Assembly (NCBI GenBank): GCA_009377385.1
Contig: WHUD01000003.1
Location: forward strand, 16,826 to 80,825
Direction: 5' to 3'
DNA length: 64,000 nucleotides
DNA from: Actinophytocola sp.
GTDB lineage: Bacteria > Actinomycetota > Actinomycetes > Mycobacteriales > Pseudonocardiaceae
Shown: positions 43,808 through 53,229 of the stretch, one piece after another
How the letters are laid out: each line of letters begins with the position of its first letter
Position numbering within the stretch: the first letter of the stretch is position 1
Notes under the pieces: model-generated
Told to the model about the DNA's origin: nothing
Seen by the model: the letters and a program-made list of their open reading frames with translations, nothing else
Databases searched by the model: none
Made by a program: the position numbers and the translations under genes

Positions 43808-45394
43808 TCAGCCGATCGGTGCCTCGTCGCGTGTCTCCGCGGTCACCGCAACGGACACGGGCTTGGCAGCGGGGTAGTCGTCGAGCAACCATCTCCGGAA
43901 TGACAGCACCACGATGACCAGCACGAAGATCAACGGGAACGCGGTGATGATGGCGAGCGTCTGCAGCGCTTCGAGACCGCCCGCGTACATCAGCGCGATG
44001 GACACACCGGCAAGCGCGACCGCCCACACGACCCGGTGCCAGCGCGCCGGTTCGACCTCGGCGGGCAGCTCCCGCGACGCGACGGCCGCCATGGTGTACG
44101 CCGAAGAGTCCAATGTGGTCGCGAGGAAGATGACGAGCAGCAGAATGAACACCGCGAGCACCACCCAACCGAGCGGGAGCGCTTGCAGTGTGGCCACAAT
44201 GGCGGCGGTTGGCCCCTCGTTCTCCAGGATGCCCGCGACCGGCACGGTACCGTTGAGCTGGAACGACAGCCCGGTGTTGCTCATCAGCGCGAACGCGATC
44301 CAGTTGCCGAAGCTGCCCGCGACCAGCATCGCAACGATGACTCCACGCATGGTGCGTCCGCGGGAGATCTTCGCGGTGAACAGCCCAAGGAACGGCGCGT
44401 AGGCGATCCACCATGCCCAGTAGAAGACCGTCCAGCTCTCCTCGAAACCGGAACCGCCGATCGGGTCCATGTAGAAGCTCATCTGCACGAAGTTCTGCAT
44501 CATCGTGCCGACGCTGTTAGTGAAGGTGTCGACGATGAACACCGTCGGTCCAGCGATGAGCAGGAACACCGCGAGCGCGCCCGCGAGCCACAGGTTCAGC
44601 TGCGCGAGCCGCCGCAGGCCGCGCTGCAGGCCAAGGTAGACGCTGACGCCGAACAGCAACGTCCAGGCGACCAGGATGCCGATGTCAAGGCCGGTGCCGG
44701 GGCTCAGCGGGCTGAGCGCGGCGACGCCTTCGGAAACGATCGGCACCTCTAGGCCGAGGGAGGTTCCCGCCGCGCCGACGACACCGAAGATGAACAGCAC
44801 GTCGATGGTCCGGCCGAGCCAGCCGTCGGCACGGTCACCGATGATGCCCCTGCAGGCGTCGGACAGCCGCAGGGTGGGGCGCTTCCGCACGTGGTAGGCG
44901 TACGCGAGCGGCAACGCCGGTAGGCAGTACAGGGCCCAGCCGATGAAGCCCCAGTGATACATCGGGTAGGTCGCTGCCCACTCGGCGGCCGCGGTGCTGC
45001 GCGGTTCTACCCCGAACGGTGGATCGGTGTAGTAGTAGGCCCACTCGATCATGCCCCAGTACATGATCCCGCCACCGATACCAGCGGTGAAGATCATCGC
45101 GATCCAGGTGACGGTGGAGAATTGCGGCGTGTCGCCGCGCTGCCCGAACAGCACCTTGCCGAATCGGCTTGCGGCGAGCCAGACAAGCAGACCGAAGACG
45201 AGGACACCGAACCACAAGTACAGCCAGCCGAACTTGCCGGTAAGAAACGACAACACCGTGCTCATCGCCTTGGTGCCCGCCTCGGGTGCCACCATCAGCG
45301 GCACTCCGATGGCGGCCACGATGGCGAGTGCCGGCCAGAAGATCTTCTTGTCGAGCTGCGCTTTCTGCCTCGTATCGGCAGCTGTCGGTTGCAT
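43808..45394 (-). CDS. BCCT-family carnitine/betaine transporter (CaiT-like)
   Basis: A 528-aa protein with twelve predicted helices. FTAGIGGGIMYWGMIEWAYYYTDPPFG and YPMYHWGFIGWALY are substrate-site helices, and ESWTVFYWAWWIAYAPFLGLFTAKISRGRTMRGV is the conserved Trp motif. TGLSFQLNGTVPVAGIL in the later loop is typical of the carnitine-type branch. It differs strongly from the 31740 BCCT, so the two import different compounds. It is divergent from the XRE-TetR regulator and probably supplies carnitine or gamma-butyrobetaine to the enzymes at 46.5-53.2 kb. Confidence 0.92.
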   Translation of the reverse strand: MQPTAADTRQKAQLDKKIFWPALAIVAAIGVPLMVAPEAGTKAMSTVLSFLTGKFGWLYLWFGVLVFGLLVWLAASRFGKVLFGQRGDTPQFSTVTWIAMIFTAGIGGGIMYWGMIEWAYYYTDPPFGVEPRSTAAAEWAATYPMYHWGFIGWALYCLPALPLAYAYHVRKRPTLRLSDACRGIIGDRADGWLGRTIDVLFIFGVVGAAGTSLGLEVPIVSEGVAALSPLSPGTGLDIGILVAWTLLFGVSVYLGLQRGLRRLAQLNLWLAGALAVFLLIAGPTVFIVDTFTNSVGTMMQNFVQMSFYMDPIGGSGFEESWTVFYWAWWIAYAPFLGLFTAKISRGRTMRGVIVAMLVAGSFGNWIAFALMSNTGLSFQLNGTVPVAGILENEGPTAAIVATLQALPLGWVVLAVFILLLVIFLATTLDSSAYTMAAVASRELPAEVEPARWHRVVWAVALAGVSIALMYAGGLEALQTLAIITAFPLIFVLVIVVLSFRRWLLDDYPAAKPVSVAVTAETRDEAPIG

Positions 45395-45435
45395 CGCTGT
45401 CTCCCGTGTCCTGCGTGATTCGCCACGTTGCGATC

Positions 45436-45453
45436 TGACTAATTAATCAGTAG
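45436..45453. promoter_or_regulatory. Motif A operator, BCCT/regulator intergenic region
   Basis: TGACTAAT-TA-ATCAGTAG, a two-base-spaced inverted repeat 42 bp before the BCCT start. The same motif in better form is TGACTGAT-CC-ATTAGTCA at 53212-53229, upstream of the SDR operon. Confidence 0.6.
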
Positions 45454-45551
45454 GTACGCCGGAGTAGCGTGCGTCACTCAACAGTGCGATGTCAACCCCC
45501 TGTTTTCCAGGAGATAACGGCTGGAGCCGAAACATCGGCCGGAAGCTCCAT

Positions 45552-45568
45552 ATTGCGATTATCTCAAC
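45552..45568. promoter_or_regulatory. Motif B operator just upstream of the XRE-TetR regulator
   Basis: ATTGCGATTATCTCAAC lies 21 bp before the regulator GTG. It matches 14 of 17 bases of the reverse complement of the perfect palindrome at 53361-53377. Confidence 0.5.
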
Positions 45569-45588
45569 AACTGGTTAGGGTGGGCGCT

Positions 45589-46458
45589 GTGAACGACGCA
45601 GTGCCCACCCCGGAGCCCGCATCGGTGCAAGAACGCGTCCGCGAGGTCATCCGTCTCGCGGGGCGCAGCCAGCGAGCCTTCGCGGCCGAAGTCGGGCTCG
45701 ATCCGACCAAGCTGTCGAAGTCCCTCAATGGCAGCCGCCGCTTTACCATCGAGGAGCTCGACCGGATCGGCGAAGCCGGCGGCGTCAGCGTGACATGGCT
45801 GCTGCGGGGCCGCGACGACACCCGCGTCGGTCCCGCCGTTTCCGCTGCTCGCATCGACGGCGAGGGCACGCTGCTTGCCGAGACCGGCAGGCAGCGGGAA
45901 ATCGTCGACGCGGCGTGGCGGCTGATCGCCGAACGCGGCTACCACTCGGTGCGCGTCGCCGACATCGCGCGCGCGTGCGGCACAAGCACGGCCGCCATTC
46001 ACTACTACTTCGACACCAGGCAGGACCTGCTCAACGCAGCGCTGCGGCACTGCGTCGCTGAGGCGTTCGCGCGGCAAGGAGCGGTGCTCCGTGAGGTCGA
46101 CGACGCGCACAAGCGGCTGCTCACCCTGATCGACCTGCAACTGCCGGTGCCGGAACAGGTCGTCCTCGAATGGCGGGTATGGCTGCAGTTCTGGGCCGAG
46201 ACGGCGCTGCGGCCCGAGCTCAGGACGGTGCACGAGGACTTCTACGCCCGGTGGCGGGAGACCGTCGAGCGGATCGTGCGCCGCGGCGTCAAGCAGGGCG
46301 TCTTCCGTGACGTCGATCCGGACGAGACGGCGTTGCGGTTCACGGCCCTGACCGACGGGCTGGCCATCCAGGTGCTGACCGGCGCGCAACAACTACCGCC
46401 GGACATGATGCGCCGGGTCCTCGTCGACTTCGTCAATTCCGAGCTCGTCAAGCAGTAA
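45589..46458 (+). CDS. Two-headed XRE + TetR transcriptional regulator
   Basis: A 289-aa protein from GTG 45589 (GTG 45580 is also possible). Residues 10-70 form an XRE/Cro-like HTH ([49 protein letters not shown]). Residues about 98-150 form a TetR HTH ([44 protein letters not shown]), followed by a TetR ligand domain. Having two DNA-binding heads is uncommon. It is divergent from BCCT and upstream of BKACE and carnitine dehydrogenase, so it probably senses a carnitine-pathway acyl compound. Confidence 0.88.
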   Translation: MNDAVPTPEPASVQERVREVIRLAGRSQRAFAAEVGLDPTKLSKSLNGSRRFTIEELDRIGEAGGVSVTWLLRGRDDTRVGPAVSAARIDGEGTLLAETGRQREIVDAAWRLIAERGYHSVRVADIARACGTSTAAIHYYFDTRQDLLNAALRHCVAEAFARQGAVLREVDDAHKRLLTLIDLQLPVPEQVVLEWRVWLQFWAETALRPELRTVHEDFYARWRETVERIVRRGVKQGVFRDVDPDETALRFTALTDGLAIQVLTGAQQLPPDMMRRVLVDFVNSELVKQ

Positions 46459-46481
46459 ACCCACGATATAAGGGGAACCTC

Positions 46482-47366
46482 ATGAACACCGAGGTCGTAC
46501 TGACCTGCGCGCTGACCGGCGCCGGCGACACCACCCGCAAGAGCGAGCACGTCCCGGTGACGCCGAAGGAAATCGCGGAGTCGGGCATCGAGGCGGCCAT
46601 GGCGGGCGCGACAGTCGTCCACATCCACGTCCGCGACCCGGAGACCGGGCAGGGCAGCAGGCAGACGTCGTACTACGCGGAGGTCGTTGAGCGCATCGAG
46701 GCCAGCGGCGTCGACGTGATCCTCAACCTCACCGCAGGCATGGGAGGCGACCTCGATGTGCCAGACTCCGATCCGCTCACTCCGGGTCCTGCCACCGATC
46801 TGGTCGGCGCGAAGGAGCGGCTGGTCCACATCGAACAGATCCGTCCTGAGATCTGCACCCTGGACTGCGGCACACTCAACTTCGGCGATGGCAGCAGCAT
46901 CTACATCGGCACCCCGGAGATGGTGCGTCGCGGGGCAGAGCGCATCAAGCACCTCGGCGTGAAGCCAGAGCTGGAAACGTTCGACACCGGGCAGGTGTGG
47001 CTTGCCAACCAGCTCTACGCGGAAGGACTGCTCGACGGCCCGCCGCTGTACCAGTTGTGCATGGGCATCCCGTACGGCGCCCCGGCCGAACCCCGGGTGC
47101 TGCAGGGCATGGTCGACATGCTGCCCGCGAACGCGCAGTGGGCCAGCTTCGCGATCGGCAGGATGCAATTCCCGTGGGTGGCGCAATCGGTGTTGCTCGG
47201 CGGCCATGTGCGGGTGCGGCTGGAGGACAACCTCTACCTCGCCAAGGGCCTCAAGGCGACCAACGCGCAACTGACCGCCAAGGCCAAGGAGATCATCGAG
47301 TTGCTCGGCGCCCGTGTGCTCACCCCTGACGAGGGCCGCGCCAAGCTCGGCCTGCGCACCCGCTGA
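46482..47366 (+). CDS. BKACE-family (DUF849) beta-keto acid cleavage enzyme, probably 3-dehydrocarnitine:acetyl-CoA
   Basis: A 294-aa TIM-barrel zinc enzyme. [13 protein letters not shown] opens the barrel, H47 and H49 in [12 protein letters not shown] are zinc ligands, and [40 protein letters not shown] are the conserved substrate region. BKACEs condense a beta-keto acid with acetyl-CoA to give acetoacetate and a new acyl-CoA. With L-carnitine dehydrogenase 11 bp downstream, the substrate is very probably 3-dehydrocarnitine, giving betainyl-CoA plus acetoacetate. Confidence 0.88.
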   Translation: MNTEVVLTCALTGAGDTTRKSEHVPVTPKEIAESGIEAAMAGATVVHIHVRDPETGQGSRQTSYYAEVVERIEASGVDVILNLTAGMGGDLDVPDSDPLTPGPATDLVGAKERLVHIEQIRPEICTLDCGTLNFGDGSSIYIGTPEMVRRGAERIKHLGVKPELETFDTGQVWLANQLYAEGLLDGPPLYQLCMGIPYGAPAEPRVLQGMVDMLPANAQWASFAIGRMQFPWVAQSVLLGGHVRVRLEDNLYLAKGLKATNAQLTAKAKEIIELLGARVLTPDEGRAKLGLRTR

Positions 47367-47377
47367 AGGAGAATACC

Positions 47378-48340
47378 GTGACTGTCGTTCCCCCTGCTGA
47401 CGTCCACCGCGTCGGCTGCGTCGGCGCCGGCGTGATCGGCGGCGGCTGGGTCGCCCACTTCCTCGCGCGCGGCCTCGACGTCGTCGCCTACGACCCGGCG
47501 CCGGACGCCGAGGACCGGCTGCACCGCTTCGTCGATGCTGCGTGGCCCGCACTGGACCATCTCGGCCTCGCCGACGGGGCCAGCCCCGACCGGCTGACCA
47601 CCGCGCCGACGCTGCCGGACGCCGTCGCCGAGGTCCAGTTCGTACAGGAGAGCGCGCCGGAACGGCTTGACATCAAACTCGACCTGCTGGCCGATATCGA
47701 CGCCGCCGCCCCGGCAGGCGTCGTGATCGGCTCATCGACGTCGGGCTACGGCATGACCGAGATGGCAGCGCGCTGCGCCACCCCTGAGCGACTCGTCGTC
47801 GGGCACCCGTTCAACCCGCCGTACCTGATTCCGCTGGTCGAGGTGGTCGGCGGCAAGCGAACCAGCGCCGATGCCGTTGCGTGGGCTAGCGAGTTCTACC
47901 GGGCGGTCGGCAAGTTCGTCATCACGATGGACCGCGAGGTACCCGGCTTCATCGCCAACCGGCTGCAGGAAGCACTCTGGCGGGAGGCGCTGCACATGGT
48001 CGCAGATGGCGATGCCACGGTGCGGCAGATCGACGACGCGATGACGCAAGGCCCCGGCCTGCGCTGGGCGTTTATGGGGCCGTGCCTCACCTTCCACCTG
48101 GCAGGGGGCGAGGGCGGCATGGCGCACATGCTGGACCACTTCGGACCGTCTTTGCAGGCGCCGTGGACCCGGCTGACCGCACCAGAGCTCACGACGGAGC
48201 TGCGTGACCGGATGGTGTCGGGATGCGAGGAGGAGGCCGCTGGGCGCACCATCGCCGACCTTGTCGCCGAGCGCGACCGTGGCGTGCTCGCCGTGCTCGA
48301 CGCGCTGGCGGGGCGCGACGGGCACGGTCCACGGTCGTGA
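47378..48340 (+). CDS. L-carnitine 3-dehydrogenase
   Basis: A 320-aa member of the 3-hydroxyacyl-CoA dehydrogenase family, from GTG 47378 with GAAGGAG upstream. The Rossmann motif VGCVGAGVIGGGW is at residues 12-24, the catalytic His in VVGHPFNPPYLIPLVEVVGG, and Asn/Glu in VPGFIANRLQEALWREALHMV. ATVRQIDDAMTQGPGLRWAFMGPCLTFHLAGGEGGM is the carnitine dehydrogenase C-domain. It oxidises L-carnitine to 3-dehydrocarnitine with NAD+, feeding the BKACE next door. It is convergent with the enoyl-CoA hydratase (17-bp gap). Confidence 0.9.
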   Translation: MTVVPPADVHRVGCVGAGVIGGGWVAHFLARGLDVVAYDPAPDAEDRLHRFVDAAWPALDHLGLADGASPDRLTTAPTLPDAVAEVQFVQESAPERLDIKLDLLADIDAAAPAGVVIGSSTSGYGMTEMAARCATPERLVVGHPFNPPYLIPLVEVVGGKRTSADAVAWASEFYRAVGKFVITMDREVPGFIANRLQEALWREALHMVADGDATVRQIDDAMTQGPGLRWAFMGPCLTFHLAGGEGGMAHMLDHFGPSLQAPWTRLTAPELTTELRDRMVSGCEEEAAGRTIADLVAERDRGVLAVLDALAGRDGHGPRS

Positions 48341-48357
48341 TCGAGAAGCGGGTCGCG

Positions 48358-49098
48358 CTATCGCGATGCCTGTTCGACCTGGTTGAGCATTCCGTACGCC
48401 AGCCGCTCGATCAGCAGCGCGGCGGCGTTGGACGACTCCGCGACCGCGTCGATCGCCTGCTTGGCGACCGCGACGGCCAGCGCGGGTTTGCCAGCGAGGG
48501 TGTCAGCGACCTCGAGAGCCCGCTGCCTGGCTTGCCCTTCAGGGACGACCTCGGTCAGCAGGCCGAGCCGGTGCGCGGTCTCGGCGTCTACTTTGGAGCC
48601 AAGCAGGATCAGCTCGCGTGCCCGTGCGGTGCCGAGTATGCGGACCAGCCGTGTCAGGCCGCCAGAGCTGGGTACGATGCCCAGCCCCACCTCAGGCAAG
48701 CCGAACACCGCGGTGCCGTCAGCCACCCTGATGTCGGTGGTCAGCGCCAGCTCGAGCCCGCCGCCGAGGCAATATCCGTGTATGGCGCTCACGGTGGGCT
48801 GTTCAAGGGCAGCGACGGCCTCGTAGACACGACCGCTGCCCCGGTAGTAGGCCGCGATCGCCTGCGCGCCGAACTCAGCGACCTCCGTGACGTCGGCGCC
48901 AGCCGAAAACGCCCGCCCGGCACCTGTGAACACGACGGCCCGGCTCGTGGCGACGTCGTGGGTGCCGAGTGCGTCCAGCAGCTCCTGTTCCAGCGCTGTC
49001 GACAGCGCGTTGAACTTGCCGGGCCGGTTCAGCGTGACGACGGCGAGGCCGCCGTGCCGTTCAACGTGCACGGCGGCCTCGGTTGCGGGTGCACTCAT
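48358..49098 (-). CDS. Enoyl-CoA hydratase/isomerase (possible carnitinyl-CoA dehydratase)
   Basis: A 246-aa crotonase from ATG 49098. Oxyanion-hole segments are FSAGADVTEVAEF and HGYCLGGGLELAL, and the catalytic Glu is in FGLPEVGLGIVPSSGG. Within the module it would hydrate crotonobetainyl-CoA to carnitinyl-CoA (CaiD role), which is inference from neighbours. It overlaps the acyl-CoA dehydrogenase by ATGA and is last in a four-gene coupled operon. Confidence 0.88.
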   Translation of the reverse strand: MSAPATEAAVHVERHGGLAVVTLNRPGKFNALSTALEQELLDALGTHDVATSRAVVFTGAGRAFSAGADVTEVAEFGAQAIAAYYRGSGRVYEAVAALEQPTVSAIHGYCLGGGLELALTTDIRVADGTAVFGLPEVGLGIVPSSGGLTRLVRILGTARARELILLGSKVDAETAHRLGLLTEVVPEGQARQRALEVADTLAGKPALAVAVAKQAIDAVAESSNAAALLIERLAYGMLNQVEQASR

Positions 49099-50276
49099 GC
49101 CGCGGTTCCCGGGTGCCCAAGCACGCCTGCGACGCCGCGCTTGACGATCTCGTTGCCGATGATGAGCCGCTGGATCTCCGAGGTGCCCTCCCAGATCCGG
49201 TCGACCCGCAGCTCTCGGTACAGCCGCTCGACAGGGTTGTCGCGCATGTAGCCCCGGCCGCCGAAGATCTGCACCGCCCGGTCGACCGCCCTGCCTGCCG
49301 ACTCGGACGCGGACAGCTTCGCAACCGCCGCCTTTGCGTGCAGTGTCTTCCGGTCCGTCTTGCCGTCGCTGCCCTGGTCGGACTCCCATGCGAGCTGATA
49401 CACCAGCGCGCGGTTGGTGACGATGTCGACGACGTTGTCAGCCAGCATCGACTGGATCAGCTGGTAGTGCGAGATCGGCTCGCCGAACTGCTGGCGGGAG
49501 TTGGCCCAGTCGGCGGCTAGCTCGGTCGCGCGGGCAGCCGCACCGACGGTACGGGCGGCGATCATCAGCCGCTCCTCGACGAACCAGTCCCGGATCAGGT
49601 CGTAGCCCTTGCCGACATCGCCGAGCCGGGCCTCGGCTGGCAGCCGGACGTCGGTGAATCGGAACTCGGGGTGCTCGTAGACAAAGGTGTGGGTATAGCG
49701 CGGCACCCGGGTGATCTCGACGCCGGGCAGGTCGGTGTCCACAAGGAACGTGGTCGGCTCGCCGTCCACAGCGGCGAGCACGATCAGGAAGTCGGCGGCG
49801 TCGCCGACGGTGACGAACCACTTCTCGCCGTTCAGCACGTAGCCGTCGCCATCGCGGACGGCGGTGGTGCGCAGCGCCTGCGGGTCGGAACCCGCCTCGG
49901 CCTCGGTGACCGCGACGGCGTCGCGGCGCTCACCCCTGATCTCCGGGAGGAGATACCGCTCTCGCTGCCACGGCGTGCACGCGCGCAGCGCGTTCGCGGG
50001 GCGCCACACCACGTCCCACAGCGCGCCGGTGAGCTTGCCCAGCTCCTCCTGCACGATCGCTTGTTCCAGAATGGACAGTCCTGCGCCGCCCCATTCGGTC
50101 GGCATGTTGATGGCCTGCAGCCGGTGGTCGAGGATCGCCTGGCGCAGCTTGGCGTGGGTCTCGGCTGGCAGACCGTTGTTGTCCTCGCATTCCTGCTCGT
50201 ACGCCATGATGACCGTGGCGAGCGATGCGGCGCGGCCCTTCAGCTCGAGCTGACGGTCGGTGTAGTTGAAGTCCAT
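49095..50276 (-). CDS. Acyl-CoA dehydrogenase (possible gamma-butyrobetainyl-CoA dehydrogenase)
   Basis: A 393-aa flavoprotein. AVTEAEAGSDPQALRTTA and NGEKWFVT are the FAD/substrate motifs, HAKAAVAKLSASESAGRAVDRAVQIFGGRGYMRDNPVERLYRE is the C-domain, and WEGTSEIQRLIIGNEI holds the catalytic-base region. In this setting it could interconvert gamma-butyrobetainyl-CoA and crotonobetainyl-CoA (CaiA-like); the exact substrate is inference. A 31-bp gap separates it from the CoA ligase. Confidence 0.92.
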   Translation of the reverse strand: MDFNYTDRQLELKGRAASLATVIMAYEQECEDNNGLPAETHAKLRQAILDHRLQAINMPTEWGGAGLSILEQAIVQEELGKLTGALWDVVWRPANALRACTPWQRERYLLPEIRGERRDAVAVTEAEAGSDPQALRTTAVRDGDGYVLNGEKWFVTVGDAADFLIVLAAVDGEPTTFLVDTDLPGVEITRVPRYTHTFVYEHPEFRFTDVRLPAEARLGDVGKGYDLIRDWFVEERLMIAARTVGAAARATELAADWANSRQQFGEPISHYQLIQSMLADNVVDIVTNRALVYQLAWESDQGSDGKTDRKTLHAKAAVAKLSASESAGRAVDRAVQIFGGRGYMRDNPVERLYRELRVDRIWEGTSEIQRLIIGNEIVKRGVAGVLGHPGTAA

Positions 50277-50307
50277 GGGTGTTGCTTCCTATCGACGTGG
50301 TGGTTAA

Positions 50308-52383
50308 CTAAAGAACGATTCGGACGTCGAGGCAGAGCGCTCCGGATGGCGTCACGGCAACCGGGTTGCACTCGATCTCGGCGATCTCGGGGTGTGCGGC
50401 GGCGAACTCGGACAGCCGGGCGACGAGCATGGCGGCGCCGTCGACGTCGACCGGACGGCGACCTCGGAAACCGGTGAGCAGGCGCGATCCCCGCAGCGAC
50501 AGCAGTAGCTCCCGCGCCGACACGGCATCGATCGGCCCGAGAGCACAGCGGGTGTCGGCGAGCAGCTCGGTATAGACGCCGCCGATCCCGACAAGCACGA
50601 CCGGGCCGAACCTCGGGTCGCTGCGCACGCCGACGATCAGCTCGACGGCATCGCTGAGGTCGGCCTGCTCCTCGACCGAACAGCTCGGCGGAGACAGCCG
50701 TTCGTGCAGGTCCTGCCATGCCGCTTCCAGCTCGGCCGCGTCGCGGATGCCGAGCAGCACGCCGCCCCGATCGGACTTGTGCTCGTCACCGAGAGCTTTG
50801 AGGACCAGCGGGTACCGCAGTCTCGCCGCTGCCGCGCGTAGCTCACCGAGTGTCCCCACTTCGGCGGCTGGCACGAATGGCAGGCCTGCCTCGGCGAGCA
50901 GCCTTCGCGCCTGCCAGTAGCCGATGCTCGTGATCGGCTCTTCAGGCGCAGGGAGCGTTGGGACGCCGCGCGACGGGCGTTGCGCCCTCGCCGCGAGCCG
51001 GTCGAGCACCCACACCGCGTCGGCGACGTCGCGATAGACCGGTACGCCGTCGGCCCTGAGCGCATCGGCGGCCTGCGACTGCCAGTTCATCGTCTGCACC
51101 ACAAGGGTGGTGTCGCTGTCGCGGTGCAGCGCGGCGATGTCTTGCGCGGTGAGCAGCTCGCCTGCGCCTAGCTCGGCGCTGTAGCCGACGTAGCCGCCGA
51201 AGAACCCGGTCAGCAGCACGGCGTCGACCTCGTCGCTGCCAAGGAGGCGGTCCGTCACCCGGCTGAAGCAGATGATGTCCTGTTCCCCGCCGCCCGCGAC
51301 ATCGACCGGGTTGGTCACCGCTGCCGTCGGCGGCAGCTCGGTCGCGACGGCAGCGCTCAAGGCCGGCGAGAACTCGTCGACCCGCCAGCCCGCGGCGTCG
51401 AGGCAGTCGCTGGCGACGGACGCCTGCCCGCCGCCGTCAGCGAACACCGCCGCCCTGCGGCCGCATGGTGGCTTGGTGCGCAGCAATCCTTGTAGCAGGT
51501 GCACCATTTCGGTCGGCGTCGCCACCAGCTCCATGCCAGCCGCGGCGCAGGCGGCGTCGACCACGACGCCGGGGCTAACCATGGCGCCGGTGTGTGAGCG
51601 GGCACCGCGTGCGGCGGCCGCGCCTCGCCCGACCGCGAGCAGCACAACCGGCTTACCTGCCTGGTGCGCCCGCAGCGCCGCATCGGCGAACCGGCGACCG
51701 TCGCGGAAGTCCTCGCAGTAGATCGCGATGGCCTCGGTCTGGTCGTGGTCGACGCAGGCGTCAATGAGGTCTGCGATGCCGACGTCGGCCTGGTTGCCGA
51801 GGCTGGCGAACCGGGAGAAGCCGAGGCCGTGGTCGGCGACGAGCGCGGCCAGTTCGATCGCGATGTTGCCGCTTTGCGAGAGCAGCGCGACCGATCCGGC
51901 TGGGAAGTCGTTGGAAGCGAGTTCGAGCCCTGCGCTGTGATCGAGCACGCCAAGGCAGTTCGGGCCGAGCAGGCAGGCACCGGCGTCGCTGACCCGTTTG
52001 GCCACCTCCCGTTCCCTGAGCTGTCCGTCCACTCCGGACTCGCCAAGACCGGCGCTGATGCCGACGATCGCCTTGGCTCCCGCGGCGAGCGCGTCGTCGA
52101 TGGCGGCATCGAATCCGGCCGCAGGCACCGCGATCACCGCGAGTTCGACCGGCTCGCCGATCGCTGTCACGCTCGGTGCGGCCGGCCTGCCCAGCACCGT
52201 GGTACGGGCGCGGTTCACCAGATGCACCGGGCGGTCGCCGCGCAGCGCGTGCAGCGCGATCCAGTTACCGTACTTGCTGGGGTCATCGCTCGCGCCAACC
52301 ACAGCGACCGAGCGCGGCGAGAACAACGCCGTCAGGTCCCGCCGCGCAGTCGTCGTGGGCACGGGGTGGTGTGCCGTCGTCAT
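50308..52383 (-). CDS. NDP-forming acyl-CoA synthetase (fused alpha-beta, ATP-grasp)
   Basis: A 691-aa protein from ATG 52383. The order is CoA-binding (LFSPRSVAVVGASDDPSKYGN), succinyl-CoA ligase-like with LLSQSGNIAIELA, the phosphohistidine region GARSHTGAMV, and a C-terminal ATP-grasp (YPLVLKALGDEHKSDRGGVLLGI, ELIVGVRSDPRFGPVVLVGIGG). Such enzymes make acyl-CoA, or recover ATP from acyl-CoA. Here it could activate gamma-butyrobetaine or release glycine betaine from betainyl-CoA with ATP gain. Both are inference. It overlaps the SDR gene by ATGA. Confidence 0.9.
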   Translation of the reverse strand: MTTAHHPVPTTTARRDLTALFSPRSVAVVGASDDPSKYGNWIALHALRGDRPVHLVNRARTTVLGRPAAPSVTAIGEPVELAVIAVPAAGFDAAIDDALAAGAKAIVGISAGLGESGVDGQLREREVAKRVSDAGACLLGPNCLGVLDHSAGLELASNDFPAGSVALLSQSGNIAIELAALVADHGLGFSRFASLGNQADVGIADLIDACVDHDQTEAIAIYCEDFRDGRRFADAALRAHQAGKPVVLLAVGRGAAAARGARSHTGAMVSPGVVVDAACAAAGMELVATPTEMVHLLQGLLRTKPPCGRRAAVFADGGGQASVASDCLDAAGWRVDEFSPALSAAVATELPPTAAVTNPVDVAGGGEQDIICFSRVTDRLLGSDEVDAVLLTGFFGGYVGYSAELGAGELLTAQDIAALHRDSDTTLVVQTMNWQSQAADALRADGVPVYRDVADAVWVLDRLAARAQRPSRGVPTLPAPEEPITSIGYWQARRLLAEAGLPFVPAAEVGTLGELRAAAARLRYPLVLKALGDEHKSDRGGVLLGIRDAAELEAAWQDLHERLSPPSCSVEEQADLSDAVELIVGVRSDPRFGPVVLVGIGGVYTELLADTRCALGPIDAVSARELLLSLRGSRLLTGFRGRRPVDVDGAAMLVARLSEFAAAHPEIAEIECNPVAVTPSGALCLDVRIVL

Positions 52384-53195
52384 GGCTCCTCCACGGGGTG
52401 AGCGGGACGGCCGGTGCCCCACGCGTCCACGCCGCCGTCGACGCCCACGGTGGTTCCGGTGATGTAGCCACCTGCGGGCGTGGCGAGGAACGCGACGAGC
52501 CCGGCCACTTCCTCCGGACTACCGAGCCTGCCCAGCGGGACGGCACGTGTCCATTCCTCGATCGCCTCCGCCGAGTACTGCTCCCTGAGCCCCTCGGTGA
52601 GGATCGTCCCCGGAGCTACGGCCACACTGCGGATGCCATACCGGCTCCACTCGAGCGCGAGCCCAGCGGCGAGGTTCTCCACCGCAGCACGCGCGGCAGT
52701 GGCGTGCACCATGCCGGGGATGCCACGGCGCGGCGAGAACGCGAGGAACAACACCAGGCCTGACTGATTCGGAATCATCGCGCGGGTCGCCACCTCGCGC
52801 GTCACGTTCCAGGCCGCCTCGACCGAGAGCCGATGCACCGCCCGCCAGCCGTTCACCGAGATGTTCTCCGCAGGCGCCATGAACTGGCCGCCCGCACCAT
52901 TGACCAGGACATCGATCCGGCCGCAGGCATCGAGAACATGGTCGACGAGCCCGGTGACCGCATCCGGTTCGCGGACGTCGCAGGCGACACTCAGACAATC
53001 GCTGCCCAGCTCGGTGATCTCGCTTGTCACCGAATCCAGTGGCTCACGACGTCGTCCGCACACAACGACCCGCGCTCCGGCCGCAGCGCACGCGAGCGCC
53101 GTGGCCCGGCCGATCCCCGTGCCCCCTCCCGTGATCAGGACGACCTGACCGGCAAGGGCGTCGCTGGCAAGTGCGGACGCCATAGGTTTGGCCAT
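52380..53195 (-). CDS. SDR oxidoreductase resembling trans-2-enoyl-CoA reductase (PECR-like)
   Basis: A 271-aa Rossmann protein. The cofactor motif ITGGGTGIGRA is at residues 20-30, and NGAGG, LALEWSRYGIRSVAVAPG and ITGTTVGVDGG are intact. The usual YxxxK is replaced by HATAARAAVENL, as in the DECR/PECR branch that acts on acyl-CoAs. It is the first gene of the minus-strand operon SDR - CoA ligase - acyl-CoA dehydrogenase - hydratase. The motif A operator lies 17 bp upstream. It may reduce an enoyl-CoA intermediate, for example crotonobetainyl-CoA. Confidence 0.85.
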   Translation of the reverse strand: MAKPMASALASDALAGQVVLITGGGTGIGRATALACAAAGARVVVCGRRREPLDSVTSEITELGSDCLSVACDVREPDAVTGLVDHVLDACGRIDVLVNGAGGQFMAPAENISVNGWRAVHRLSVEAAWNVTREVATRAMIPNQSGLVLFLAFSPRRGIPGMVHATAARAAVENLAAGLALEWSRYGIRSVAVAPGTILTEGLREQYSAEAIEEWTRAVPLGRLGSPEEVAGLVAFLATPAGGYITGTTVGVDGGVDAWGTGRPAHPVEEP

Positions 53196-53211
53196 CTCAC
53201 CTCCAAAGCAC

Positions 53212-53229
53212 TGACTGATCCATTAGTCA
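53212..53229. promoter_or_regulatory. Motif A operator upstream of the SDR operon
   Basis: TGACTGAT-CC-ATTAGTCA, 8-bp arms with a single mismatch and a 2-bp spacer, 17 bp before the SDR start. Same motif as at 45436-45453. Confidence 0.65.
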
